DNA of 64,000 nt, taken from NCBI GenBank assembly GCA_016191225.1, contig JACPPC010000021.1:1-64000 (forward strand). The letters run 5' to 3'. Position numbers and translations under genes: made by a program. Source of the stretch: Gemmatimonadota bacterium. Lineage in GTDB: Bacteria > Gemmatimonadota > Gemmatimonadetes > Gemmatimonadales > Gemmatimonadaceae. The number at the start of each line of letters is the position of its first letter. The first letter of the stretch is position 1. The notes beneath the pieces were generated by a model that was not told where the DNA came from, made no database searches, and saw only the letters and a list, made by a program, of their open reading frames with translations. Positions 56,173 to 64,000 of this stretch are shown here, piece after piece.

Positions 56173-57645
56173 TTACGGCTCGCCAAGACAGGCCGCGCCG
56201 CCGACCGTGGTGGTGTTCTTCGGGTCCATGCGATTCCTCGGGTTCGCCTGCTGAACGGACGGCGACGGGATGTTCGGGTTCGTCTGCCGCTCGCCGGAGC
56301 CGTAGTAGAACCGGGCCGGAATCTTGGTCGTCGGCGCCCTTGCCGTTACGTTCGGGGCCAGGTTCGGCCAGCAGGTGCGCTTGTAGTCGTTCCAGACCTC
56401 GATGTGCTGGAAGAGGGCGATGTACTTCGAGGTCAGGATCTCCTGCAGCAGCGCGGTGCCCGTGCAGGCAATGCCACCGCAACCGGTCGCCGGCGAGAGC
56501 GCGGCGAGGCCGATCGACGTCCGGTACGTGTTCAGCGTGGCGAGTGCCGTGGCGTCACCCGCGCCTCCGCGCGCGGACGTCTGCGCCTCGGCGAGGATGT
56601 GGGCATTTTCGGCGTACGTCACCAGCGGCTGGTTGAACGACGACGCCGCACGCGCCGCGCTCAGCCACGACTGCGTGCCGTCATCCTCGTCGCCCGGGGC
56701 TGCCCCCTTGATGCTGTCGAACGGAGCCCCGCCTGGGACGGGTGATGGCTGCTGCGCCGTCGCGAAGTACTCCGACAACCTCGGATCACCGCGGGAGACC
56801 ATCAGGTCGACGAGGAACTTGCCCGCGGAGATGTCGGTGCCGCGGTTGCGCCTGAACTGGAACCAGCCGTTCTCTTCACCCACCGTGCTACTCTGGTAGG
56901 TGTTGTAATCGCCGGCCGCACTTGCGATGCCCAGCGCCGCCTCGGTGGCCGCCTTCGAGTACGCCGTCGCGCCCACCACCTCAGCCGTATGCAGGTACAA
57001 GCGGGCCTTGAGCGTGTGCGCGAGCGCCGTCCATCTGGCCGTGCTGTTCGCGTAAACGAGGTCCGACGCACCGGGGCCCACGCCGACTCCCGTGGCAAGG
57101 TTCGCTAGACCGCTGTCGAGCAGTACTTGAAGCGCCGCGTACACCGAGTCCTGCCGGTCGAGCTTCGGGGTCGGCTTCAGCAGCACGGAGACGGCCTCCG
57201 AGTAGGGAATGTCTCCCCACGCGTCCGCGGCCTGGGCCATGCTCATCGCCTCGTAGATCTGCGCGACTCCCAGGAACTTCTTGTTGCCGGCCGCGCGCGT
57301 AGCCGCCTGGACGGTACGCAAGTCGACGAGCCCGCCACCAGTGTAGAAGTTGTCGAATCCCTGCGTATTCTCGTCAATCTCGTACCGCTCGAACGAGAGC
57401 CATTGCCGGTTCACCCCGGCCATCTGCTGCATCCAGATCGTCGCAAGACGGTTCATGTCGCCGGTCATCCCGGCCTGCTGAAACGCCTGCACCGCCGTAA
57501 ACAGCTGCGCGCTCGACCCGGCCACGGGCGCGTTGGGATTCGTATCGAGGCCCGGGCCCGTGAAGTCCACGCAACCGGCCAGACCGCCAGCCACCAGGGC
57601 GGCGCCGAGCGCCGCCCGCATGCGAAGTGAAATCATGTTGGTCAT
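56173..57645 (-). CDS. SusD/RagB family nutrient-binding outer membrane lipoprotein
   Basis: A 490-residue lipoprotein: hydrophobic N-terminus and lipobox LAGC (Cys25), then a SusD-like helical fold with 'GDMNRLATIWMQQMAGVNRQWLSFERYEI', repeated TPR-like helices ('AQIYEAMSMAQAADAWGDIPYSEA'), and a long C-terminal region. It partners the adjacent SusC-like TonB-dependent channel (7-nt gap) to take up a complex nutrient; the ligand is unknown as no glycosidase or peptidase is beside it. ATG 57645. Confidence 0.85.
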   Translation of the reverse strand: MTNMISLRMRAALGAALVAGGLAGCVDFTGPGLDTNPNAPVAGSSAQLFTAVQAFQQAGMTGDMNRLATIWMQQMAGVNRQWLSFERYEIDENTQGFDNFYTGGGLVDLRTVQAATRAAGNKKFLGVAQIYEAMSMAQAADAWGDIPYSEAVSVLLKPTPKLDRQDSVYAALQVLLDSGLANLATGVGVGPGASDLVYANSTARWTALAHTLKARLYLHTAEVVGATAYSKAATEAALGIASAAGDYNTYQSSTVGEENGWFQFRRNRGTDISAGKFLVDLMVSRGDPRLSEYFATAQQPSPVPGGAPFDSIKGAAPGDEDDGTQSWLSAARAASSFNQPLVTYAENAHILAEAQTSARGGAGDATALATLNTYRTSIGLAALSPATGCGGIACTGTALLQEILTSKYIALFQHIEVWNDYKRTCWPNLAPNVTARAPTTKIPARFYYGSGERQTNPNIPSPSVQQANPRNRMDPKNTTTVGGAACLGEP

Positions 57646-57652
57646 CGGTCGC

Positions 57653-60600
57653 TCAGCGGTTGAGGGTGATGTTGATGACCCACGACCGTGTCTGCGGGTT
57701 GTTGAAGTAGTCGATGCCTCGACCAATGCCCGTGGCGCCGTAGAGGTTGGTCTCCGGATCCACGCCCTGGTAGTCCGTCCACACCATCAGGTTGCGCCCC
57801 GACAGCCGGACGTCGATGCTCGACAGTGACAGGTTCTTGCGAACGAAGTTGTCGTCGAAGGTGTACGCCACCGAGATCTCGCGCAGCTTGGTGTACGCAC
57901 CGTCGTCCACGAGCTGGCCGCCCGGGCCGGCGAACACGCCACCTCCGATGCCGGTGCGGAACCAGTTCTCGCCCACCTGCACGGCGGTCCCGGCCCCTGG
58001 GCCCGTCGACGGGCCCGGCTGGATGTCCTTGCCGAACGTGCGCAGGCCACCCGTGTACGCCCCCGTGCCCGCCGGCGAGCGCATCGCGCGCGGCGTCGTG
58101 CTGATAGCGCGCCCGAAGCTCTCGAGCGCGCCGCGCGTGCCGTTCCAGTTCGCCGCACCGTTGCGGATGTCGATCAGCATCGAGACGCTGAGCTTCTTCA
58201 TCAGCGTCAGGTTGTTGCGGAACCCGAGCAGGTAGTTCGGGTTCGGGTTGCCCGTGATGCGGTTCTTCGGGTCGTACAGCGGGTAGCCGCTGGCCGGGAG
58301 GAAGAGTGCGCCGTTCGGGGCGTTCTTGCTGCGGCAGTACTTGTTGATGTCGTCACCCGGGACGCCCGAGCCGGCCTGGATGTTGTCCGTGTCCGGCACG
58401 TTGTACAGGCAGCGGACAAAGTCCGTCTGGTAGAACACGCCGAGTGGCGCGTCCTTCACCGCCAGCGAGGCGCCGAAGCCCCCCGCGAGGCCCACGTACT
58501 CGGCCCCGAGGATGTCCTTCACCTTGTTCCGGTTCGCCGTGAAGTTGATCCCCATCTCCCAGCGCAGGTCCGACCGGTCGATCACGCGGCCGTTGAGCGT
58601 GAGTTCGACGCCGGTGTTCTCGATCTTGGCGCCGTTCTTGTTCACGCTGAAGAAGCCGGTCGATGGCGGGAGCGGCACCCCGAGGATGACGTCCGTCGTC
58701 TGCGCGTTGTAGTACGTGATGCCGCCGTCGATCCGCTGGTTCCAGAGGCCGAAGTCGGCACCGAACTCGGTCTCCGTCGTGATCTCGGGACCGATCTTCA
58801 CGTTGCCCAGCGTCCCGAACGCGGCAATGCCGTTGTTGCCGGCCTGCGTCGGCGTCGTGGCGCCCCCGCCGTAGGCGTAGGCACCGTTCGCGTTCGAGTA
58901 CGTCGTGAGCGTCTGGTACGCGTACGGCTCACGACCGACCTGCCCGTAGGCCACGCGGGCCTTGAGGAAGGACAGCATCCCCTTCTGCGACGTGTTCCCC
59001 AGCGTGTTGGTCACGTTCCAGACCACCGACGCCTTCGGGAAGTAGTTGGTGCGCCGGTCCGGCGCGTACGACGACGCCTGGTCCATGCGGACGGCGCCGC
59101 TCAGGAACACCTGGTTCCACAGGTCGGCCTCGACCTGGCCGAAGAAGGCGGCGATGTTCGTCTTCGACTCGAAGTTCTGCGGCTGCATGTTCGAGGGAAT
59201 CGTGTTGTTGAGCGTCAGCAGCGTCGGGTCGGTGTATCCCGTTCCCTGCACCTGCAGGATCCTGAACTTGCGCAGGTTCAGGTTCTGGCCCAGCGACACG
59301 CGCAGGTTCACGTTCGGGTTGACCTCGAACTGCCCGGTCGCCAGCAGGTTGTGGTCGATCTGCAGGCCCGTGTAGTTGCCCTGGTAGAGCTGGCCCGGCA
59401 GGCCGTCGCCGGCGGAGCCTGGCGGCAGCGAGCTCACGCGTTCGTCGCTGTAGTAGTCCGTGCCCAGCGTATAGTTGACCTTCAGCCAGTTCATCGGCTG
59501 GTAATCCAGCAGCACGTTGCCCACGATGCGGCCGACATTGCTCGTGTTGCGGGGCTCGTTCACCACCCAGAACGGATTGTCGTACACCGGGTCGGCGCAC
59601 GGGTCGCCAAGGACCGGCTTCGGGTAGCGATACGACACCTGGCAGCCGTCCACCGTCTTCCACTTGGCCGCGCTGTTGAAGGTCGCGTTGGTGCGAGCGC
59701 CGCCGAGCAGCAGCGAGTTCAGGTTGTTGCCACGCTGCACATACTTCCCGCGCACGTCGGCGTAGCTCACGTTGCCGCCGATCTTGAGCTGGTCGGTCAG
59801 CTGCTGCGTGGCCTTGAGGCGGACCGTGTACCGGTTGTACTCGTTGTTCGGCCCGACGATCACGCCGCTCTGGTTGGTCGCGCCCGCCGACAGGAAGAAG
59901 GTGCGGCGCGCATCGCCACCGGAGATGCTCAGCTGGTTGTCGAAGGTGCTGCCGGTGCGAAAGAGCTCACCCCAGTGGTCGTATGTGGGCGTCCCCGCCG
60001 GGATCAACGCGCCCCAACTGCGCGACTGCGGGTAGCAGCCGAAGCCGCCGGCGCAATCGTTGCCCACCGTCACGCCGTTCGTGCCGCGGTCATACTGCCG
60101 CTGCAGCGGGATCTCGCGGTTCACCTCGTCGAACGCCATGTTCGACGTCAGCGTGTAGCGGGTCTCGCCCGCGCGCCCCGCCTTGGTCGTGATCAGGATG
60201 ACGCCCGCCGACGCGCGCTGCCCGTACAGCATCGTCGCCGCGGCACCCTTCAGCACTTCCACCGACTCCACGTCGTTCGGGTTGATGTCCGATGCGCGGT
60301 TCGAGGTCACCGTGCCGATATCGCCCGTCGTCGACGTGAATGTCGACGAGTTGTCGATCGGCGTGCCGTCCACGATGAACAGCGGCTGGCCGTTGCCCTG
60401 CAGCGTCTTGAAGCCGCGGATCACGATCAGCGAGCCCGCTCCCGGGTCGCCCGCCTGCGAGGTCACCTCGACGCCCGGCGCCTTGGCCGCCAGCGAGTTC
60501 ACGATGTTCGTCTCGCTCGACTTCTTGATGTCCTCGCTCTTCACCGACGAGATCGACGTCGCGAGCTTCTCGCGCACGTTCGTCGTCCCGGACCCCGTCA

Positions 60601-60952
60601 CGACGACCTCGCCGAGCAGGAGCGGGTTCTTCTCCATCCGGAAGTCCTTCGTCACCGTGCCCGGCGTCAGCACGAAGGTCATCGACTGCGGCTTGTAGCC
60701 CACCAGCTTGGCCGTCAGCGTCACCGTCTGGCCCTCGGCGCGCGCGCCGGGCACCACAATCGTGTACACGCCGGCGTTGTTCGATTGCGCTCCCGCGTTC
60801 AGGCGCTCGACCACCACGGTGGCGTACGCGAGCGGGTCGCCCCCCTCGCTCTTCACCGTCCCGGTGATCGTCGCCTGTTGCGCATAGGCGGCCATCGGCA
60901 GCATCGCCAGGCCCGCCACCACGCTCATCAGACGAAGCAGTTTGCGATTCAT
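57653..60952 (-). CDS. SusC/RagA family TonB-linked outer membrane protein
   Basis: A 1099-residue TonB-dependent receptor: signal peptide (AYAQ cleavage site, about residue 25), an N-terminal carboxypeptidase-like/CNA-B-type domain ('ITGTVKSEGGDPLAYATVVVERLN'), a plug domain beginning with 'GEVVVTGSG' and the RGF/TPID motif (SLIVIRGF..., FIVDGTPIDN), then a 22-strand barrel. Encoded just upstream of SusD in one transcript. ATG 60952, with AGGA 5-8 nt upstream. A promoter and a leader with hairpin precede it. Confidence 0.92.
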   Translation of the reverse strand: MNRKLLRLMSVVAGLAMLPMAAYAQQATITGTVKSEGGDPLAYATVVVERLNAGAQSNNAGVYTIVVPGARAEGQTVTLTAKLVGYKPQSMTFVLTPGTVTKDFRMEKNPLLLGEVVVTGSGTTNVREKLATSISSVKSEDIKKSSETNIVNSLAAKAPGVEVTSQAGDPGAGSLIVIRGFKTLQGNGQPLFIVDGTPIDNSSTFTSTTGDIGTVTSNRASDINPNDVESVEVLKGAAATMLYGQRASAGVILITTKAGRAGETRYTLTSNMAFDEVNREIPLQRQYDRGTNGVTVGNDCAGGFGCYPQSRSWGALIPAGTPTYDHWGELFRTGSTFDNQLSISGGDARRTFFLSAGATNQSGVIVGPNNEYNRYTVRLKATQQLTDQLKIGGNVSYADVRGKYVQRGNNLNSLLLGGARTNATFNSAAKWKTVDGCQVSYRYPKPVLGDPCADPVYDNPFWVVNEPRNTSNVGRIVGNVLLDYQPMNWLKVNYTLGTDYYSDERVSSLPPGSAGDGLPGQLYQGNYTGLQIDHNLLATGQFEVNPNVNLRVSLGQNLNLRKFRILQVQGTGYTDPTLLTLNNTIPSNMQPQNFESKTNIAAFFGQVEADLWNQVFLSGAVRMDQASSYAPDRRTNYFPKASVVWNVTNTLGNTSQKGMLSFLKARVAYGQVGREPYAYQTLTTYSNANGAYAYGGGATTPTQAGNNGIAAFGTLGNVKIGPEITTETEFGADFGLWNQRIDGGITYYNAQTTDVILGVPLPPSTGFFSVNKNGAKIENTGVELTLNGRVIDRSDLRWEMGINFTANRNKVKDILGAEYVGLAGGFGASLAVKDAPLGVFYQTDFVRCLYNVPDTDNIQAGSGVPGDDINKYCRSKNAPNGALFLPASGYPLYDPKNRITGNPNPNYLLGFRNNLTLMKKLSVSMLIDIRNGAANWNGTRGALESFGRAISTTPRAMRSPAGTGAYTGGLRTFGKDIQPGPSTGPGAGTAVQVGENWFRTGIGGGVFAGPGGQLVDDGAYTKLREISVAYTFDDNFVRKNLSLSSIDVRLSGRNLMVWTDYQGVDPETNLYGATGIGRGIDYFNNPQTRSWVINITLNR

Positions 60953-61165
60953 GTTTCCTCGATCCTCCACAGGTTGACCGCGCGCCGTGCGCGCGGATTG
61001 CCGCTACCGCGACGACACATCTCCGACTGCTCCGTCCTCCGCCATTTGAAGGTGGTCCGCTGGCCCGGGCTCACCCGCTGTCCGGGCTGCTCCTCGTCCA
61101 CATTCCGCGTCCCTTCAGGCTCGCGTTGGAGCCCGCCCAGACCCGCTCGGCGGGCCGGAAAACGA

Positions 61166-61205
61166 GAGAGGCGACCCCCAGCCCAATGGCCGGGCGTCGC
61201 CTCTC
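61166..61205 (-). terminator. attenuator-like hairpin with T-run in the susC leader
   Basis: Stem gagaggcgac (61166-61175) / gtcgcctctc (61196-61205) with a further nested repeat in the loop, followed on the minus strand by cgTTTTcc. It lies downstream of the susC promoter, so it would stop transcription before susC unless read through. Confidence 0.6.
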
Positions 61206-61208
61206 CAG

Positions 61209-61259
61209 CTACGAAGAGCGCGGCGCCGCCTGCAGATTCCTCAGGCGGTTCGAGTTCAT
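61209..61259 (-). CDS. candidate 16-codon leader peptide
   Basis: On the minus strand ATG at 61259 begins MNSNRLRNLQAAPRSS and a TAG ends 3 nt before the hairpin stem. The predicted transcription start is at the ATG. The ORF contains four Arg/Asn clusters but no obvious run of a single amino acid as in classical attenuators. Short ORFs arise by chance, so this rests on position. Confidence 0.35.
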   Translation of the reverse strand: MNSNRLRNLQAAPRSS

Positions 61260-61267
61260 ATGCCACG

Positions 61268-61296
61268 ACGCTACAGGCGCGTCACGGCCGTGTCAA
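61268..61296 (-). promoter_or_regulatory. sigma70-type promoter of the susCD operon
   Basis: TTGACA (61291-61296, minus strand) with a 17-nt spacer and TAGCGT (61268-61273). Perfect -35; the -10 matches that of the M28 peptidase promoter. Confidence 0.7.
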
Positions 61297-61377
61297 TAAC
61301 GCTCCAGCCCCCACCCGCGTTGACGCAGGCTGCTCCAAATCAGGCCAAACCGAACAAATGCCGAAGCGCCGACGTCC

Positions 61378-61965
61378 CTATGGCTGCTTCGGCGCGGCGG
61401 GCTTGCTGAAGTCCACCGCCGGCACCTCGCGTGCCGAAGCGTTCGTCACCTCGAAATACGTCCGCTCCTTCGCCCCGGTCACCTTCGCCGTCAGGACCGC
61501 CGGGAAGGTCCGGATGTAGGTGTTGTACGACTGCACGGCCCCATTGTAGTCCGTCCGCGACACGGCAATCCGGTTCTCGGTCCCCGTCAGCTCGTCCTGC
61601 AGCCGCAGGAACGACTGGTCGCTCTTGAGTTGCGGATACGCCTCCGCCACCACCATCAGCCGCCCCAGGGCGCTGGTGAGCGCCTGGTTCGCGTCGGCCA
61701 TCTGGGCGGGGTCGCCCCCCTTCACCGCGCCGAGCAGCCCGGCACGCGCGGCCGCGACCTTGGTGAACACCTCCTGCTCCTGCTGGGCGAATCCCTTCAC
61801 CACGTTCACGAGGTTCGGGATCAGGTCCGCCCGGCGCTGAAGCTGCACCTCGATCTGCTGCTTCGCCGCCTGCGCCTGCTCGTCGAACTTCTGGATGGTG
61901 TTGTAGCCGCACCCCGTAAGCGCCAGCGCGAGGGGTGCCAGGAGGGCCAGCCTGATGCGTCGCAT
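61378..61965 (-). CDS. lemA: LemA family lipoprotein
   Basis: A 195-residue protein: N-terminal hydrophobic segment with a lipobox-like LTGC (Cys19), then the LemA domain 'YNTIQKFDEQAQAAKQQIEVQLQRRADLIPNLVNVVKGFAQQEQEVF' (QLQRRADLIPNLVNVVKG is the family hallmark) and a helical remainder. LemA and TPM-domain proteins are often encoded together, as here. ATG 61965. Role: membrane-associated, possibly envelope stress, not known in detail. Confidence 0.9.
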   Translation of the reverse strand: MRRIRLALLAPLALALTGCGYNTIQKFDEQAQAAKQQIEVQLQRRADLIPNLVNVVKGFAQQEQEVFTKVAAARAGLLGAVKGGDPAQMADANQALTSALGRLMVVAEAYPQLKSDQSFLRLQDELTGTENRIAVSRTDYNGAVQSYNTYIRTFPAVLTAKVTGAKERTYFEVTNASAREVPAVDFSKPAAPKQP

Positions 61966-62040
61966 GGTGTGTGCCTGCTCCGAATGGGTTGGGGAAGGCG
62001 GCGCGCGCCGCGGCCGCCCGGCCGCGGACGCGTCGGCACG

Positions 62041-62757
62041 CTACTTCCCGATGGTGAATACGTCGAGATGGGTCGCGAGTTTCTCCGCACCGGCCAGGTA
62101 CCCGGCCAGCACCGGCCCGGGGTCGGCCAGGGGGTCGCTGCCGCGCCGGTGCTCCGCCACTCGCACAAAGGGCTCGGCATCGAATCCCGCCCGTGCCGCC
62201 ACAGCGCGCGCCAGGGTGTCGTAGTCCGCCGCCGGCGCGACCCCGTGCAGGCGTTCCACGGCCCGGAAGATCACCATGAACGTGGAGAGGCTCGCCGACA
62301 GCAGGGCGCGCTGTCGCCTGGCGTCGTCCCCCGCCGTGAGGATGCCCGCGCGCAGCTGCAACAGCTTGCCCATCGCCTCATGCTCCGCCTGCAGCCGCAG
62401 GTCGCGTGGCGCGACCACCAGCCCCTCCGTCGGCAGGGCACCGTGCAGCACCCGGTGGCGTTCGAGGATGTCGGCGTACTCCATTGGGAAGATGTCGGCG
62501 CTCCCATGCCACTCGCGCACCGTCAGCAGCAGCGGCGCGGGGTTGCCGGCCTCGCGCCAGGCGTGCGTCGCGGCGGCCATGCCGCTGCCGAGTTCGGCGC
62601 TCCCCAGCCGCTTGACGAGCACCAGCACGTTCACGTCGGAGTGCCGTTCGTGGTGCTCGTTGCCGACGGCCGAGCCGTACAGCACCACCGCCTGCAGCCC
62701 GTCGCCGAGGGCGGCGCGCAGTCGTGCGACCAGGGTGTCGAGTGTCATCTTTGTCAT
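62041..62757 (-). CDS. nucleotidyltransferase-fold protein, degenerate active site
   Basis: A 238-residue protein. The N-terminal third has an NTP_transf_2-like fold: 'AVVLYGSAVGNEHHERHSDVNVLVLV', where the usual GSxxxG...SDxDL.V has Asn instead of the second Asp (DVN). The C-terminal two thirds form a helical HEPN-like bundle. The change suggests reduced or no catalysis, or a different metal site. It lies between lemA and the TPM gene and begins 3 nt after the TPM stop. ATG 62757 or 62748; the first is used. Function unknown. Confidence 0.7.
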   Translation of the reverse strand: MTKMTLDTLVARLRAALGDGLQAVVLYGSAVGNEHHERHSDVNVLVLVKRLGSAELGSGMAAATHAWREAGNPAPLLLTVREWHGSADIFPMEYADILERHRVLHGALPTEGLVVAPRDLRLQAEHEAMGKLLQLRAGILTAGDDARRQRALLSASLSTFMVIFRAVERLHGVAPAADYDTLARAVAARAGFDAEPFVRVAEHRRGSDPLADPGPVLAGYLAGAEKLATHLDVFTIGK

Positions 62758-62760
62758 GGG

Positions 62761-63546
62761 CTACCAGTCTCCGCTCGAGCCGCCGCCACTGAATCCGCCG
62801 CCACCACCGAATCCGCCGAACCCGCCGCCACCACCGAACCCTCCGCCCCCCCAGCCGCCACCGCCGCCACCGCCGCCACCGCCGAACGGGATGATCCACG
62901 GAAGCCCGCGCCGGCGACCGCGCCTTCCGCCGGCGTTCAGCAACGCCATCAGCACGAAGAACCCGAGGAAGAAGACGATCGGGTTGATCCCGCGCGACCG
63001 GCGCGGCGGCGCCCGCGGCCGGGCCAGCGCCGTGGCCGTCGAATCGAGCGCGAAGCCGAAGTTGGACGCGAACCGTTCCGCCACTCGCTGGGCGACCAGC
63101 TCGGCGGCGGCACCGTAGTCCCGCTGCTGCAGGAAGGGCAACGCCTCCCGCCGGATGTCGCCAGCCGTGCCGTCGGTGATGAAGCCCTCCGCGCCCTGCC
63201 CCGTCTGGATGCTGATGTGCCCGCGCCCGTCCGCGCTGGTTTCCTTGGGCACGATCAGCACCACGACGCCCGCGTTCCGCCTCGCCTCGCCGATGGCCGC
63301 GTTGGAGCCGAGCTTCCAGGTCCGGCCGATCCGCAGCGCGACGTCGCCCACGTCGCGCCCCTGGAGGTCGCGCAGCGTCACGACGGCGATGTCGCCACCA
63401 GACTTGCGCTGGACCTCGAGCAGCAGCCGCTCCATGCGCTGCGCGCTCGCCGCGGGAATCACGCCGGCGAAGTCGTTCACCATCCCGGTCGGCGCCGGGA
63501 CCTGCAACTGAATCGCGGCCACCAGCAGGAGGGGCCACGCGAGCAC
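62761..63546 (-). CDS. TPM domain protein, YgcG family
   Basis: A 261-residue exported protein: signal peptide (about residues 1-19), a TPM domain (about 22-165; 'VNDFAGVIPAASAQRMERLLLEVQRKSGGDIAVVTL' and a GAEGFI loop), one TM helix (about 188-205) and a Gly-rich tail (about 215-261, FGGGGG repeats), all characteristic of the YgcG/TPM phosphatase-like family. GTG 63546. It leads a three-gene operon with the nucleotidyltransferase-like gene and lemA. Confidence 0.88.
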   Translation of the reverse strand: MLAWPLLLVAAIQLQVPAPTGMVNDFAGVIPAASAQRMERLLLEVQRKSGGDIAVVTLRDLQGRDVGDVALRIGRTWKLGSNAAIGEARRNAGVVVLIVPKETSADGRGHISIQTGQGAEGFITDGTAGDIRREALPFLQQRDYGAAAELVAQRVAERFASNFGFALDSTATALARPRAPPRRSRGINPIVFFLGFFVLMALLNAGGRRGRRRGLPWIIPFGGGGGGGGGGWGGGGFGGGGGFGGFGGGGGFSGGGSSGDW

Positions 63547-63680
63547 GGTCGAACCCAGGTGTCGCTCCGATGTGGGGCGGCGCTATGGCGATGCGCGACC
63601 GGATGCGGCCGCGCCCTGCTGCATACTACCGTGTCGGACCGCCACGGGATTCAGCCGTCGCCCAACCGTGGACGGGACGA

Positions 63681-63686
63681 TAGCTT
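63681..63686 (+). promoter_or_regulatory. -10-like TAGCTT before the DsbA-like gene
   Basis: TAGCTT ends 48 nt before the GTG at 63735. A TTGACA occurs at 63717 but is too close to the start to pair with a -10. Moderate to weak. Confidence 0.3.
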
Positions 63687-63734
63687 CCCGACGCCAACCC
63701 TCGCTGAGCTCCCCCCTTGACATCCGCCAGACCT

Positions 63735-64000
63735 GTGACACCACGCCGCCTGCGTTCCCTGCTCCCCTCCCTCGCTGTCGCCGCCATGCTGGCTGCGGGG
63801 ACGGCGCCCGGCCAGCTGCTCGCCCAGGCGTCCCGGGACGCCGGAGCGGGAAGCGCGGCCGCGCCGGCCGCCGCGTTCGACACGGCGCTCCTTGCCCGCG
63901 CCGACAGCGGTCGCATCCTTGGCAGCGCGCAGGCCCGGGTGTGGGTGGTCGTGCTGAGCGACTTCCAGTGCCCATACTGCAAGGCCTGGCACGATGCCAC
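63735..64000 (+). CDS. DsbA-family thiol oxidoreductase, partial
   Basis: The 3' end of the gene lies beyond the window. The visible 88 residues show a signal peptide (about residues 1-28; Leu/Ala-rich, cut after LLAQA), a short Ala/Ser linker and the start of the thioredoxin fold with 'VVLSDFQCPYCKAWHD', where CPYC is the catalytic dithiol. Typical of DsbA/DSBA-domain proteins that oxidise or isomerise disulfides outside the cytoplasm. GTG start at 63735. Confidence 0.7.
   Translation, partial: MTPRRLRSLLPSLAVAAMLAAGTAPGQLLAQASRDAGAGSAAAPAAAFDTALLARADSGRILGSAQARVWVVVLSDFQCPYCKAWHDA

Larger units (their letters stand above)
60953..61262 (-). promoter_or_regulatory. about 300-nt susC leader with candidate attenuator
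   Basis: The predicted transcript starts near 61261. It then holds a 16-codon ORF, a small inverted repeat within it (61226-61232 / 61242-61248), a strong hairpin with a T-run at 61160-61205, and about 200 nt with no recognisable gene before the susC ATG. I do not recognise a known riboswitch. Conditional read-through at the hairpin would control susCD. Confidence 0.45.

Noticed and set aside
60949-61266. A 105-codon minus-strand frame across the susC leader
   Set aside because: It overlaps the predicted promoter start and the hairpin; composition is Arg/Gly/Glu-rich like chance frames, and it would run into the susC start.
62770-62890. Possible tandem repeat element
   Set aside because: The repeats are codons of the Gly-rich tail of the TPM protein, normal for the family.

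Overview
The window is a contiguous piece of a high-GC (about 70 % by eye) Gram-negative-type bacterial chromosome with densely packed, often overlapping genes. The envelope and secretion content (SusC/SusD pair, an Omp85-type protein, many lipoproteins, type IV minor pilins) together with lipoylation and pyruvate dehydrogenase gene order suggest a member of Gemmatimonadota. This is an inference from gene content and codon bias; no rRNA or other taxonomic marker is present. I saw no insertion sequence, CRISPR array, prophage, tRNA or rRNA.

Left part (0.3-12.6 kb): a long minus-strand run reads aspartate aminotransferase, a small beta-rich protein, a stand-alone AsnC ligand-binding protein, a NurA-like nuclease, a HerA-type ATPase, SbcD (Mre11) and SbcC (Rad50), then a GNAT acetyltransferase. 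The nurA-herA-mre11-rad50 order is the archaeal DNA-end-resection operon and is the most striking layout here. Divergent from it lie a degenerate DEAD-box-like protein with an Arg/Asp/Gly-rich tail and thymidine kinase.

12.6-30.4 kb: a four-gene minor pilin operon (GspH/FimT, PilV, PilW, PilX-like) faces away from an AraC-type regulator with a decayed receiver domain; the region between them carries seven GTCAC/GTGAC pentamers. Then come coaE and gcvH, convergent to gcvP across a perfect 15-bp hairpin. A lipoate ligase/octanoyltransferase is divergent from gcvP. A complete dipeptide/oligopeptide ABC transporter (binding protein, two permeases, two ATPases) and a POT-family peptide transporter follow.

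30.4-47.6 kb: an Omp85-like protein, a PspA-like coiled-coil protein, an unrecognised protein, an M28 metallopeptidase, a glycosyltransferase, a small membrane protein and a ThiO-like oxidase lead to a compact lipoate/pyruvate dehydrogenase operon: lipA-pdhA-pdhB-pdhC-lpd-lipB. A UvrD-type helicase and a PF10023-type predicted aminopeptidase close the block.

47.6-64 kb: a strong divergent promoter region precedes dnaE-accA-ricT-metG. Two convergent lipoproteins share stop-codon bases. The susCD pair has a clear promoter, a candidate leaderless 16-codon leader ORF and a hairpin with U-tract upstream of susC, which looks like an attenuator. A TPM-domain protein/nucleotidyltransferase/LemA operon follows, and the window ends inside a DsbA-like thiol oxidoreductase gene. 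Several genes have a -10-like hexamer only 6-10 nt before the start codon, suggesting frequent leaderless transcription.
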